This document shows, one piece after another, positions 43,262-52,454 of a stretch of 64,000 bases of DNA. Within the stretch, counting starts at the first letter, position 1. Each line of letters starts with the position of its first letter. The notes below the pieces were generated by a model, which worked only from the letters and a program-made list of their open reading frames with translations, was not told where the DNA came from and did not search any database. The position numbers and the translations under genes are program-made. The stretch is from Mycolicibacterium neworleansense (lineage in GTDB: Bacteria; Actinomycetota; Actinomycetes; Mycobacteriales; Mycobacteriaceae), in contig NZ_CWKH01000001.1 of assembly GCF_001245615.1 (NCBI RefSeq), positions 3,162,001 to 3,226,000 of the forward strand, in the 5' to 3' direction.

Positions 43262-43798
43262 TCAGGTTCCGGCGCTGTCCAGATACGCCATTGCCGCGGC
43301 CGGTTCCTCGGTGACGAACACCAGGTCGTCCAATGGCACGGGCAGGAACCCGTCCTGCTCCATCCGGCGCAGCTGGATCACCAGGCCGTCGTAGAAGCCG
43401 GCGGTGTTCAGCAGCACCACGGGCTTGTCGTGACGACGGTGCTTGCGTAACTCCAGGATCTCGGTGGCCTCATCGAGGGTGCCCAGCCCGCCGGCCATCA
43501 CCACCAGTGCGTCGGAACGCGCCAACAGCGTCGCCTTGCGCTCGGCCAGATCTGCGGTGATCACCATTTCGTCAGCGCCCGGTCTGGCGTGCGAGCGCAG
43601 AAACTCGACCGAGATGCCCACCAGCCGGCCGCCGCTGTTCTGCACTTCGTCGGCCACGACTTTCATCAGCCCTTTGTCGGAACCGCCCCAGACCAGGGTG
43701 TGGCCTGCCTTGCCGAGCAGTTCGGCGAAGGTGCGCGCCGGTTCGGTGTAGCGCTCATCGAGGTCGGCGGCCGAGAGGAAGACGCAGATGTTCATCAC
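43262..43798 (-). CDS. LOG family protein (putative nucleotide phosphoribohydrolase)
   Basis: A 178-residue Rossmann-like LOG protein. It has VWGGSDKGLMKVVADEV and the family signature AGGLGTLDEATEILE (canonical PGGxGTxxE; the Pro is Ala here). LOG enzymes release cytokinin bases from nucleotide 5'-monophosphates; M. tuberculosis makes such cytokinins through a paralogue. Function here is inferred by family only. It is a short protein on its own, divergent from prfC. Confidence 0.8.
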   Translation of the reverse strand: MMNICVFLSAADLDERYTEPARTFAELLGKAGHTLVWGGSDKGLMKVVADEVQNSGGRLVGISVEFLRSHARPGADEMVITADLAERKATLLARSDALVVMAGGLGTLDEATEILELRKHRRHDKPVVLLNTAGFYDGLVIQLRRMEQDGFLPVPLDDLVFVTEEPAAAMAYLDSAGT

Positions 43799-43858
43799 GC
43801 CCGATCATGCCCTCGATTACGGGTTTGCCCTCAAACCCCCATACCATCGCTAGTCGAC

Positions 43859-45481
43859 ATGACCGACAATGCCCTGGCCACTCCCGCCGCCAACACCCCG
43901 CAAGCTGCCAAGATCTCCGCCGAGGCGGCCCGTCGCCGTACCTTCGCCGTCATCAGCCACCCCGACGCCGGTAAGTCGACGCTGACCGAGGCGCTGGCGC
44001 TGCACGCCCGGGTGATCACCGAGGCCGGCGCGATCCACGGCAAGGCGGGCCGGCGCTCCACCGTGTCGGACTGGATGGAGATGGAGAAGGCCCGCGGCAT
44101 CTCGATCACATCGACCGCGCTGCAGTTCCCTTACCGCGACTGCGTCATCAACCTGCTCGACACCCCCGGTCACGCCGACTTCTCCGAGGACACCTACCGG
44201 GTGCTGACCGCGGTGGACTGCGCGGTCATGCTCATCGACGCCGCGAAAGGCCTTGAGCCGCAGACCCTCAAACTGTTCCAGGTGTGTAAGCACCGCGGCA
44301 TCCCGATCATCACGGTGATCAACAAGTGGGACCGCCCGGGTCGGCACGCGCTGGAGTTGATGGACGAGATCCACGAGCGGATCGGGCTGCGCACCACTCC
44401 GCTGACCTGGCCGGTGGGTATCGCAGGGGATTTCAAGGGCGTGATGGATCGCCGGGAGAACAAGTTCATCCGGTTCACGCGTACCGCGGGTGGCGCCACC
44501 GCGGCGCCCGAGGAACACATCGCCGCCGACGACGCCCACGCTGCCGCCGGGGACGACTGGGACACCGCCGTGGAGGAGTCCGAGCTGCTGTCGGCCGACG
44601 GGTCCGACTACGACCGCCAGACTTTCCTGTCCGGCGAATCCTCGCCGGTGCTGTTCACCTCGGCCGCGTTGAACTTCGGTGTCAACCAGCTGCTGGACGT
44701 GCTGGTGGAGTTGGCCCCGGCGCCCAGCGGCTCGCTCGATGTCGACGGGAACCGCCGGGCGGTGGACTCGCCGTTCAGCGCGTTCGTGTTCAAGGTGCAG
44801 GCCGGCATGGACTCCTCGCACCGCGACCGCATCGCGTATGCACGCGTGGTGTCGGGGACGTTCGAGCGCGGCGACGTGCTCACCCACGCCGCGACCGGCA
44901 AGCCGTTCGTCACCAAGTACGCGCAGTCGGTGTTCGGTCAGCAGCGCTCGACGCTCGACGACGCGTGGCCCGGCGATGTGATCGGGTTGGCCAACGCCGC
45001 GGCGCTGCGCCCCGGCGACACGCTGTACCGCGACATCCCCGTGGTGTATCCGCCGATCCCGAGCTTCTCCCCCGAGCATTTCGCGGTGGCCCGCGGCACC
45101 GATCCCAGCAAGCACAAGCAGTTCCGCAAGGGCATCGAGCAGCTCGAGCAGGAAGGCGTCGTGCAGGTCCTGCGCTCGGACAAGCGCGGCGATCAGGCGC
45201 CGGTGTTCGCCGCGGTCGGGCCGATGCAGTTCGAGGTGGCCGCCCACCGGATGGCCACCGAACTCAGCGCGCCGATCTCGCTGGAGAACCTGCCCTATCA
45301 GGTGGCGCGGGTCGTCCGCCCCGAGGACGCCGAGTTCGTGAACCGTCAGGTGTCCTGTGAGGTGTTGACCCGGTCCGATGGCGTCATGCTCGTGCTGTTC
45401 TCCACTCCGTGGCGACTGGAGGGCTTCCAGCGGGACAACCCCGACATCAAGCTCGGGTCACTGGTCGCCGCTGAGGGCTGA
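43859..45481 (+). CDS. prfC: Peptide chain release factor 3
   Basis: A 540-residue translational GTPase that recycles class-I release factors. G1 is ISHPDAGKSTLTEALAL. The switch region includes SDWMEMEKARGISITS, then G3 LLDTPGHADFSEDTYR and G4 TVINKWDRPG. Domain 2 has YARVVSGTFERGDVLTH, and the C-terminus is the RF3-specific PYQVARVVRPEDAEFVNRQ. ATG 43859 gives the expected length; longer readings lie antisense to the LOG gene. Confidence 0.94.
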   Translation: MTDNALATPAANTPQAAKISAEAARRRTFAVISHPDAGKSTLTEALALHARVITEAGAIHGKAGRRSTVSDWMEMEKARGISITSTALQFPYRDCVINLLDTPGHADFSEDTYRVLTAVDCAVMLIDAAKGLEPQTLKLFQVCKHRGIPIITVINKWDRPGRHALELMDEIHERIGLRTTPLTWPVGIAGDFKGVMDRRENKFIRFTRTAGGATAAPEEHIAADDAHAAAGDDWDTAVEESELLSADGSDYDRQTFLSGESSPVLFTSAALNFGVNQLLDVLVELAPAPSGSLDVDGNRRAVDSPFSAFVFKVQAGMDSSHRDRIAYARVVSGTFERGDVLTHAATGKPFVTKYAQSVFGQQRSTLDDAWPGDVIGLANAAALRPGDTLYRDIPVVYPPIPSFSPEHFAVARGTDPSKHKQFRKGIEQLEQEGVVQVLRSDKRGDQAPVFAAVGPMQFEVAAHRMATELSAPISLENLPYQVARVVRPEDAEFVNRQVSCEVLTRSDGVMLVLFSTPWRLEGFQRDNPDIKLGSLVAAEG

Positions 45482-45498
45482 TCGGTTCCGTTCCCGAC

Positions 45499-46050
45499 TC
45501 AGTTGTCGTCGATCCTTCCGCCGCCCTGGAATACGATGCGCCAGGTCCGCGACGGGTGGTCATCACAGGTGAATTGCAGTGCGTCGACGTTGTTTTCGGT
45601 GCTCACCCCACCCGCGATGGTCAGGCACTTGCGGGTTTGGACATTGCGGATCTGATAGGTCCCGTCGCCCTGGAAGTCGAGTATCCAACGGCGTGACGGG
45701 TGATCGTCGCAGTTGAACTGCAATGCGCGCACGTTGTTTTCCGTGCTCACCCCACCGGCGATGGTCAGACACTTGTTGGTTTGCACATTCCTGATCTGCA
45801 CGGTGCCGTCACCCATGTCGTCGAGCATCCAGCTGCGGGACGGATGGCCGTCACAGTCGAACTGCAGTGCCAGCACGTTGTTCTCCGTGCTCACCCCACC
45901 GGCGATCGTCAGGCACTTGCCGGTTTGGGTGTTGGCGAGCAGGGCTTTCCGAGACCCGGCCTGCGCCGCCGGCCCGAACATCAGACCGACCGCACACACG
46001 CCCGTGAGGGCCACGCCGGCGAATGCACGCCGGGCTGTCGAAGCGTCCAT
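45499..46050 (-). CDS. Secreted ricin-type beta-trefoil protein with three near-identical repeats
   Basis: A 183-residue exported protein. The signal peptide is AFAGVALTGVCAVGLMFGPAAQA. The mature chain is three 48-residue repeats starting at residues 46, 94 and 142; the last is cut to 42 residues. Each starts CLTIAGGVSTENNV and contains CDxHPSRxW in place of the usual ricin QxW. The beta-trefoil gives a carbohydrate-binding role by family, but the sugar is unknown. The repeats are far more alike than is usual. It is convergent with prfC, 17 bp away. Confidence 0.8.
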   Translation of the reverse strand: MDASTARRAFAGVALTGVCAVGLMFGPAAQAGSRKALLANTQTGKCLTIAGGVSTENNVLALQFDCDGHPSRSWMLDDMGDGTVQIRNVQTNKCLTIAGGVSTENNVRALQFNCDDHPSRRWILDFQGDGTYQIRNVQTRKCLTIAGGVSTENNVDALQFTCDDHPSRTWRIVFQGGGRIDDN

Positions 46051-46193
46051 GGCATTACCCCTGTGTTGACTCGTTTGTCGGGCACGGACGGTTTCACTCC
46101 TTGGCGTAAATCCGCCGCGTATCCACAGAGTGACGAGCAGCACGGTGCGGCCACACGCGTAGCCGACTACCTGATTCGTCGGCGGCTGATCCG

Positions 46194-47282
46194 TCAGCCC
46201 CACCAGAACGAGGCGGCGATGACGCAGTACAGGGCGATCAGTGCCGCGCCTTCCAACCAGGTGGATTCGCCGTCGAAGGCGATGATCGCGGCCAAGATGA
46301 CGGCGACCAGCAGGGCGACGATCAGCATCGGCCCGAACACCAGGGTCAGCGAGGCCAGCCCGAAGATCTGACTCACCAACACCAGCACCGGTGCCAGCAC
46401 CAGCGCGATCTGGATCGGGCTGTTCAGGATGATCGAGAAGGCGTACTCCGACTCGTTTTTGGCGGCCAGTTGCACACCGACGACGTTCTCCACCGCGTTG
46501 CCGGCGATGGCCACGATCACCAGACCGGCGAATGCCTGCGAGATGTGCAGCGAGTCCATCGCCGGTTCCAGCGCGGCAACGAACCAGTCCGAGACGAACG
46601 CCGCCGCCCCGCCCGCGATGGCCAGCATGCCGATCGCCAATCCGACCGGCCACCGCGGTGCCTCCTTGGCCGGCTGCGGCACCGGGTCACTGGTCTTGGT
46701 CTTGTCCCGGCTCAACGAGTACGGCAACGACAGCCCGAACAGCACCAGCAGGACGACCGACACGATCATCGAGAAGGACACTTCGTGTTCGGAGGCGGGA
46801 GCGTGCACCTCGTGCGCGATCGAGGGAATCGCCATCGCGGTGACCGACAAGACCATCAGCACCAGGATGGTGCGGACCTGGGCCGAGCCAAGTTTCTGTG
46901 GGCCGTGCTTCAATCCACCGACCAGGAACGCCAAGCCCAGCACCAGCAGCAGATTGGCCAGGATCGAGCCGATCAGCGCGGCCCGCACCACGTCGACCAG
47001 TCCGGCCTTGAGGGCGAAGATGCAGATGAACAGTTCGGGCAGATTACCGAGGGCGGACTGCAGCACCCCGGTCGCGCCGGGGCCGAACCGGTCTCCGAGT
47101 TGATCGACGGCCAGGCCCACGACCGAGGCCAATACGGTGACTGCCAGCGCACTGACGACGAAGCCGACCAGGTGCGGCCAGCCGCCGTAGTGGGACAGCC
47201 CCGCGACCACACAGATGGCCAGGCCACCGAAGATCAACAGCTTGTCGGATCGGATGAGCGCCGTCCCCATGCGCGTCATCAT
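46194..47282 (-). CDS. Ca2+/H+ antiporter family (CaCA) protein
   Basis: A 362-residue inner-membrane exchanger with about 11 helices. The alpha-1 repeat is GVLQSALGNLPELFICIFALKAG and the alpha-2 repeat AIAGNAVENVVGVQLAAKNESEYAFSIILNSPIQIAL. Both carry the acidic ion-binding Glu (PELF and VENVV). The central loop has a His/Glu-rich segment (HEVHAPASEHEVSF) suited to cation sensing. ATG 47282 is used, with ATG 47279 equally possible. It follows the phytase-like lipoprotein gene by 34 bp, which contains a hairpin. Confidence 0.85.
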   Translation of the reverse strand: MMTRMGTALIRSDKLLIFGGLAICVVAGLSHYGGWPHLVGFVVSALAVTVLASVVGLAVDQLGDRFGPGATGVLQSALGNLPELFICIFALKAGLVDVVRAALIGSILANLLLVLGLAFLVGGLKHGPQKLGSAQVRTILVLMVLSVTAMAIPSIAHEVHAPASEHEVSFSMIVSVVLLVLFGLSLPYSLSRDKTKTSDPVPQPAKEAPRWPVGLAIGMLAIAGGAAAFVSDWFVAALEPAMDSLHISQAFAGLVIVAIAGNAVENVVGVQLAAKNESEYAFSIILNSPIQIALVLAPVLVLVSQIFGLASLTLVFGPMLIVALLVAVILAAIIAFDGESTWLEGAALIALYCVIAASFWWG

Positions 47283-47287
47283 GTCAC

Positions 47288-47310
47288 TTCGGCCCCGTTC
47301 CAAGGCCGAA
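47288..47310 (-). terminator. Hairpin between the phytase-like gene and the CaCA gene
   Basis: TTCGGCC (47288-47294) and GGCCGAA (47304-47310) form a 7-bp stem with a 9-nt loop in the 34-bp gap. It may attenuate read-through into the antiporter gene. No U-run. Confidence 0.35.
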
Positions 47311-47316
47311 CCAGGG

Positions 47317-49623
47317 CTACCCCTGCAGCGCGTCGGCCGCCGGGCCGAGGTCGAGGAATACGGTCTCCCCGTTGGCGTCGTCGAGCCCGTCGTTGTCGGT
47401 GACCACGTACAGGTTCTGGTTGCCGGCGATCGCGAAGCCCTCGACTTTCTCCTGCACGTAGCCATTGGGGGCCTGCAGGTCGGGCAACAGGTTGCGGGCC
47501 AAGGTCTTCGGCAGCACCCGGGGCTTTTCGGTAGAGGTCACGCCTTGGCCGTCGGGAATCGCCACCCGGTACAGCGCCTTCACCCGCGCGTCGGGGCCGT
47601 TCAGCTTGTCGCGTTCGAGAATCAACAATTCACCGTTGTGGACGGCGATCTCGGACACTCCGACCCAGTCATCCTTGGTGCTGGTGGGCTCCAGCTGATA
47701 GCCAAACCACTCCCACTTGTCCTCGGCCGGGGTGTAACGCCCAAGGCGGACCACGCCTTTCGGATCGGACTTGAGCTCACGTTGCAGCGCCACCCAGACC
47801 GAGCCTCCGTCGACAGCGACCCCTTCGAGACCGTTGCTGCCGAGTTGTGCCGCAATGTCTTTGGGCAAGGGCACCCGCTTTTCGATCTTGCCGTCGGCCG
47901 CGACGTAGACGATCTGGTTACCCGCGCCGTCTTCGCCTTCCACCGCCAGCACGAATCCACCGTCGGGGCGGGCGGATACACCCTCGGTGTCGAGGGCCAG
48001 GGGCTTGCCGTCCTCGGTGACCGGCAGCGCGGTGTCGATCAGGGCCGGCTTCTGGCTGACGTCGACACCCAGGATGCGGGCCGGGCCGTAGGCGATGTCG
48101 GTGGCGGTGTAGAGCCGGTTGGCGTCGTTCGGGTCCGCCGTCAGCGCGCCGAGCGCTCCCCATCCGATCGGCGCCCCGTCGACGTCGCGAGAGACGATGG
48201 AGGGAAAGTCCGGTTTGCCTGTGGTGGCGAAGGATTCGCCATAGCCGTAGAGGTTGACCGACGCCCGCACGCGGTTCTCGGCATCGTCGGACTCCGACGA
48301 AATCGCCAGCAGGTTGCGCGACGGGATCGGCAGGACGCCCTCGGGGCCCGGTGTGGTCGGCAGGATCTGCCGGAACCTCGGCGCGGCCGGTTCGCTGACG
48401 TCGTAGACCGCGACGAAATTGCTGCGTTCGGAGGCGATCAACGCAGTGGGTCGCCCACCGATGGTGGTGATGGCCAGGCCTTCTGGCTCGGGCCCCTTGG
48501 ATTCCGTACGGCTTTCGATGTGCAGGCCGGTGCGCACCGCGAGCTGTTCGAGGGAGTTTCCGGCGTCCCACACCACCTCACCGGTGTTGGCGTTGAAGAT
48601 CGTCCAGCCGCGGGTGCCGCCCTTCCAGTCGCCTTCGTTGGCGGTGGCGAGGTAGTCGTCATGGATCCAGCCGATGGCGTCCGGCTCGCGCGGAGTGTCG
48701 GGGATCGACCCGGTCTGGTCGATCGCGTCGTCCTCTTTGGTGTCGATGCGGTCGACGGATTGGCCTCCAGCGCCGAAGATCTTGGTGACGGTGCCGGTGT
48801 GGCCGTCGATGACGGCGATGCCGTTGTTCTCCTGCAGGGTCACCGCGACCTGGCCGCGGGAGTTGATGCTGACGTATTCCGGTTCCAGATCTTCGGGGGT
48901 GTCCAGGCCCGCCTTTCGCGCGGCTTCGACGTCGAAGTCGACCTTGCGAGGCTTCCAGGTGTTCGGTGCACCGGTGAGGTCGATGAGTTGCACGAAACCC
49001 GTTGGCGGCTGCGGCAAATCACCTTCCTCCTTGCCGGGCGGGGTGAATTCCTCATCGCGCTGGTTTTCCATGGCGATCGCGGCGAAGGAGCCGTCAGGGC
49101 TGATGGCGATCGAATCCGGCTGGCCGCCCAGGTCGACGCTGTGCACGCGGGTGCGGTCGCTGACCCGGACGATGTCGACGCGGCCTGACGGGTGCGCGAA
49201 GTCGCCTCCGGTGGTGTCGACGACGACCAGGACGACGTCTTGTACGGCGGCCACCGAGGTGGGCTGGTCGTCTTTGTGGCCCAGCTCCGCGAGCGAAAGG
49301 GTGCCCTTGCCAACCGGTTTGGCTGGGTCTTTGATGTCGACGAAGCCGATGCGCTTGGCGGCGGCGTCGGTGTATATGACGGTGTTGCCATCGGGAGTGA
49401 CGGTGGAGATCTCGGCGACGGTTTCTTTGTCTACCGGATCTTCGGCCGGCTTGTTGAGATACACCGGGTAGGTGGCGGTGCGGTGGTAACGGTCCGGGTC
49501 GGGAAGGTTCCAGTCGATCGGCGAGGTCGCGTTGGGGGTCTGCGGCTTCTGGTCCTCGCCGGTGCAGCCTGCCAGGATCAGCGCTGCCGCGGTGGTCACC
49601 GCTGCGGCCCGTGCCGTTCTCAT
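47317..49623 (-). CDS. Lipoprotein with phytase-like esterase domain
   Basis: A 768-residue lipoprotein: signal RAAAVTTAAALILAGC with lipobox Cys 20. The N-terminal half is a beta-propeller-like region (DGNTVIYTDAAAKRIGFVDIKDPAKPV, SIAISPDGSFAAIAMENQRDEEF). The C-terminal half matches the esterase-like activity of phytase group (GLEGVAVDGGSVWVALQREL, then NGELLILERDK and KVEGFAIAGNQNLYVVTDNDGLDDANGETVFLDL). It is anchored outside the membrane. Phosphate-ester hydrolysis is a family-level inference. GAGGGTGG precedes ATG 49623. Confidence 0.8.
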   Translation of the reverse strand: MRTARAAAVTTAAALILAGCTGEDQKPQTPNATSPIDWNLPDPDRYHRTATYPVYLNKPAEDPVDKETVAEISTVTPDGNTVIYTDAAAKRIGFVDIKDPAKPVGKGTLSLAELGHKDDQPTSVAAVQDVVLVVVDTTGGDFAHPSGRVDIVRVSDRTRVHSVDLGGQPDSIAISPDGSFAAIAMENQRDEEFTPPGKEEGDLPQPPTGFVQLIDLTGAPNTWKPRKVDFDVEAARKAGLDTPEDLEPEYVSINSRGQVAVTLQENNGIAVIDGHTGTVTKIFGAGGQSVDRIDTKEDDAIDQTGSIPDTPREPDAIGWIHDDYLATANEGDWKGGTRGWTIFNANTGEVVWDAGNSLEQLAVRTGLHIESRTESKGPEPEGLAITTIGGRPTALIASERSNFVAVYDVSEPAAPRFRQILPTTPGPEGVLPIPSRNLLAISSESDDAENRVRASVNLYGYGESFATTGKPDFPSIVSRDVDGAPIGWGALGALTADPNDANRLYTATDIAYGPARILGVDVSQKPALIDTALPVTEDGKPLALDTEGVSARPDGGFVLAVEGEDGAGNQIVYVAADGKIEKRVPLPKDIAAQLGSNGLEGVAVDGGSVWVALQRELKSDPKGVVRLGRYTPAEDKWEWFGYQLEPTSTKDDWVGVSEIAVHNGELLILERDKLNGPDARVKALYRVAIPDGQGVTSTEKPRVLPKTLARNLLPDLQAPNGYVQEKVEGFAIAGNQNLYVVTDNDGLDDANGETVFLDLGPAADALQG

Positions 49624-49716
49624 TCGCCACCCTCTTCAGTTGTGCCGGTGCGTCGCACGAGCTTGACGCGCACAGGTGACTGACAGGGGTTGCCCAGGTG
49701 AACGGACGGCAACGGG

Positions 49717-50121
49717 TTAAAGCGGCGCCGACAGCGGTCCCAACACCTGGCACTGCGGGGCGATCTCGGCGATACCCATCCAACCGCCGCATGCCCGGCC
49801 GGTGGACACATACGTCGCGCCGGGTCGGTAGGGCGTCCGTATCTCGGCCGGTTGCGCTCCCCTGCCCTGATTGCATTGCACGGGTGAGGCATTGTCCTGA
49901 CGCTGCAGGCAGGCCACGCTGAACCGGGGATCTGCCGGTGCCCCACATGCAGTTGCCGTGACGGTGGCGCTGACCATGTCGGCGCCATCGACGTACACGA
50001 CAGCCGGTGGTGACAGCGTGAAAGCGCACGGCGGCGCAGGTTCGGCGTGGGCAGGTGTGGCGACGCCCACGAACCCCGCGATCACGACCCCTGACAACAG
50101 CACCAATCTGGCCCGAGCCAT
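49717..50121 (-). CDS. Small secreted protein, unknown function
   Basis: A 134-residue exported protein. The signal peptide is VLLSGVVIAGFVGVATPAHA (cleaved before EPAPP). The mature ~110 residues contain six cysteines (CAFTLSP, TACGAP, VACLQRQ, VQCNQG, RACGGW, PQCQVLG), which suggests three disulfides. No family is recognised. It lies upstream of the phytase-like gene with a 93-bp gap and is divergent from the phosphoesterase gene. Confidence 0.7.
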   Translation of the reverse strand: MARARLVLLSGVVIAGFVGVATPAHAEPAPPCAFTLSPPAVVYVDGADMVSATVTATACGAPADPRFSVACLQRQDNASPVQCNQGRGAQPAEIRTPYRPGATYVSTGRACGGWMGIAEIAPQCQVLGPLSAPL

Positions 50122-50168
50122 GTGCGGATCATAGTTCTTTCGCGCGGCGTTGAGGTCTGAACGCGCAT

Positions 50169-50197
50169 GTCGCGGAGGTGCGCGACCCGGTTATCGT
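50169..50197 (+). promoter_or_regulatory. Promoter with adjacent dyad before the metallophosphoesterase gene
   Basis: TATCGT (50192-50197) fits a -10, 32 bp before the ATG. The inverted repeat GTCGCG (50169-50174) and CGCGAC (50181-50186) lies where the -35 would be, so a regulator could occupy it. No regulator gene is adjacent. Confidence 0.35.
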
Positions 50198-50229
50198 AGA
50201 GGTAGATCAAGAGATGCGGAGCCACGAGA

Positions 50230-51213
50230 ATGACAGATTCCACCGCTCAGGGCTACGACATCATCGGCGACGTCCACGGGTGTGCCACTCAACTGCAAGC
50301 ATTGCTCGCCGAGCTCGGCTACCAGAAGGCCAGCAACACAAGCGAATACCGCCATCCCGAGCGCCAGGCCATCTTCGTCGGTGACCTGATCGACCGCGGT
50401 GATGAGCAATTGCAGGCATTGCAGATCGTCAAGGACATGGTCGAGGCCGGCAGCGCGAAGATCGTGATGGGCAACCACGAGTTCAACGCTCTGGCCTACG
50501 ACACCGAGTGGCCGGTCGGCAGCGGCCAATACCTTCGCCCACGGTCAGCGAAGAACGCCAAGCAGCACGCGGCGTTTCTGGCGCAGGTCACCGGCGCCGA
50601 TCGGCGGCGATACCTGGACTGGTTCACCACCATTCCGCTGTGGCTGGACCTCGGCGGCCTGCGCGTCGTACATGCCTGCTGGCACCCGGATTCGATCGCC
50701 GCCGTCGAAAAGCACTGTGGCTCAAGTACCCCGTTCCGCGACATCGCCCACCTGGTGGCGGCCACCGACAAGGCCCACCCGCTGTACCAGGCGATCGAGA
50801 CACTGCTCAAGGGACCAGAGATCAGCCTGGTCGACCGCGACCAGCCCGAATACCACGACAAGGACGGTCATCCCCGGGCCAACGCCCGGATTCGCTGGTG
50901 GCACAGCGAGGCCCGCACCCTGCGGGATATCGCTGAAATGGGCGGCAACTTCACGACGCCCACTGGTGAGCCCTACCCGCTGCTACCCGAACTTGAGTTG
51001 TCAGACCGCGACCATACCTACGTCTACCCGCCGGGCGTGCCGGTGTTCTACGGGCACTACTGGCGGCAGCGTCCGGCCCAGCGCCTGCATGACTGGACGG
51101 ACTACACCGCTTGCGTGGACTTCAGCGCGGTGAAGGGCGGCGCGTTGACGGCCTACCGGTGGTCGGGTGAGACGCGGATCGACCCGGCCAATTACGTGCC
51201 GTTGGTCTCCTGA
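50230..51213 (+). CDS. Metallophosphoesterase (PrpE/ApaH-like)
   Basis: A 327-residue calcineurin-like phosphoesterase. The metal motifs are YDIIGDVHGCATQLQALL (residues 9-26, D-x-H), FVGDLIDRGDE (GDxxDR), IVMGNHEFNALAYD (GNHE), and VPVFYGHYW (late His). LGGLRVVHACWHPD replaces a canonical GHxH region. Relatives hydrolyse dinucleoside tetraphosphates or phosphoprotein; substrate not assignable. The 3' end overlaps the convergent mscS-like gene by 22 nt. Confidence 0.85.
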   Translation: MTDSTAQGYDIIGDVHGCATQLQALLAELGYQKASNTSEYRHPERQAIFVGDLIDRGDEQLQALQIVKDMVEAGSAKIVMGNHEFNALAYDTEWPVGSGQYLRPRSAKNAKQHAAFLAQVTGADRRRYLDWFTTIPLWLDLGGLRVVHACWHPDSIAAVEKHCGSSTPFRDIAHLVAATDKAHPLYQAIETLLKGPEISLVDRDQPEYHDKDGHPRANARIRWWHSEARTLRDIAEMGGNFTTPTGEPYPLLPELELSDRDHTYVYPPGVPVFYGHYWRQRPAQRLHDWTDYTACVDFSAVKGGALTAYRWSGETRIDPANYVPLVS

Positions 51214-52157
51214 CCACCGACGACGGCGTGAATGCGGCCCTGCGGGTACGGCAGGTTGATTCCGTTTTCGTCGTAGGCGCGCAGAATCTCGCGACGGAGC
51301 TTGCGCTGCACGGACCATTGGGCGTTCGGCCGGGTCTTCAGGGTCATCCGCAGCGTGAGCTGGTCGGCCGCCAGCGACTGCACGCCGAGCATCTCCGGTT
51401 CACCGATGACCTTGCCGGACATCGACGGATCCGCGATGACATCGTGTGCGGCTTCGACGGCGACCTGCTCGGCGCGGTCCACATCCGCGGTCAACGCGAC
51501 GGGCACCTCGACGCGGGCCACGGCATAGTCCTGGCTCATGTTGCCGACGCGGGTGATCTCGCCGTTGCGCACGTACCAGAGCGTGCCGTCGATGTCGCGG
51601 ACCGTGGTGATGCGCAGCCCGACGGACTGCACTTCCCCGGACACCTCGCCCAGGTCGACGTTGTCGCCGACGCCGTACTGGTCTTCGAGCAACATGAAGA
51701 CGCCGCTGACGAAATCGCGGACCAGATTCTGGGCGCCGAAGCCGATCGCGAGGCCGACCACACCGGCCGAGGCGATGAACGGTGCGATGTTGACCCCGAG
51801 CACGCTGAGAATCGCCAGCACCACCCAGACCAGCAGCACGATCGACACCGTGGACTTGAGGACCGACCCGATGGTCTGGGCCCGCTGCTGTCGACGTTCG
51901 GCCGCCCGGATCCCGTTGGTCGTCGCCGAGGCCCGATCACGCAGATAACGCAGCAGCGGCGGCTTTTTCGCTTGCCCTTCCAGCTCCGCGCTACTGGACT
52001 TCTTTGGCCTGCCGGTGGTGGCGCGGTCGATCGCACGATGCAGCAAAAACCGAATGATTAACGCGACGGCGACGTACGCCACGACCCTGATGGGGACCTC
52101 AACGAGCCAATGTCGATTCGTTTCCGTCCATTCAAAAGCCTGGTTGTACACAGCCAT
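51192..52157 (-). CDS. MscS-family mechanosensitive channel
   Basis: A 321-residue small-conductance channel. Hydrophobic helices near residues 23-43 and 95-117 precede the pore helix (VVGLAIGFGAQNLVRDFVSGVFMLLEDQYGVGDNVDLG), which carries the Gly/Ala pattern of TM3. A cytoplasmic beta domain follows (GEVQSVGLRITTVRDIDGTLWYVRNGEI). ATG 52157 (MAVYNQAFEW) is favoured over 52229, whose added residues are basic and unlike the family. It releases solutes under hypo-osmotic shock. Confidence 0.88.
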   Translation of the reverse strand: MAVYNQAFEWTETNRHWLVEVPIRVVAYVAVALIIRFLLHRAIDRATTGRPKKSSSAELEGQAKKPPLLRYLRDRASATTNGIRAAERRQQRAQTIGSVLKSTVSIVLLVWVVLAILSVLGVNIAPFIASAGVVGLAIGFGAQNLVRDFVSGVFMLLEDQYGVGDNVDLGEVSGEVQSVGLRITTVRDIDGTLWYVRNGEITRVGNMSQDYAVARVEVPVALTADVDRAEQVAVEAAHDVIADPSMSGKVIGEPEMLGVQSLAADQLTLRMTLKTRPNAQWSVQRKLRREILRAYDENGINLPYPQGRIHAVVGGQETNGT

Positions 52158-52454
52158 ATTTTCGACCGTACGACAGAACTGACGTACGCGTCGAATGCGC
52201 TGGGGCTTCTCACGTTTGGTGACGCTCAATTCGGCTCAGCGCAAGGCACATTCGATACCCCAGATATTGAGAGTCACATCTCCCGAGGTTGCCCGTCGCC
52301 AACGGCGTCGTGAACCAGGCCACGAGACTGGCAAGGCAGCCTTCTCACCCCAGCAAATGGTCGAGCGGTCCGTCACACCCGTGTCCGATCATCCCGCGAC
52401 AACGCGGCCCAGCGCCTACCGTTAGTCAGCAACTGCGACCGAGAGGATGCCGAG

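Noticed and set aside
45560..45945. Direct DNA repeats as a CRISPR or tandem non-coding repeat
   Set aside because: They are the 144-nt units coding for the ricin-fold repeats.
47215..49188. A 657-codon plus-strand open frame
   Set aside because: Antisense to the phytase-like lipoprotein and composed of Gly/Val/Arg-rich sequence typical of shadows.
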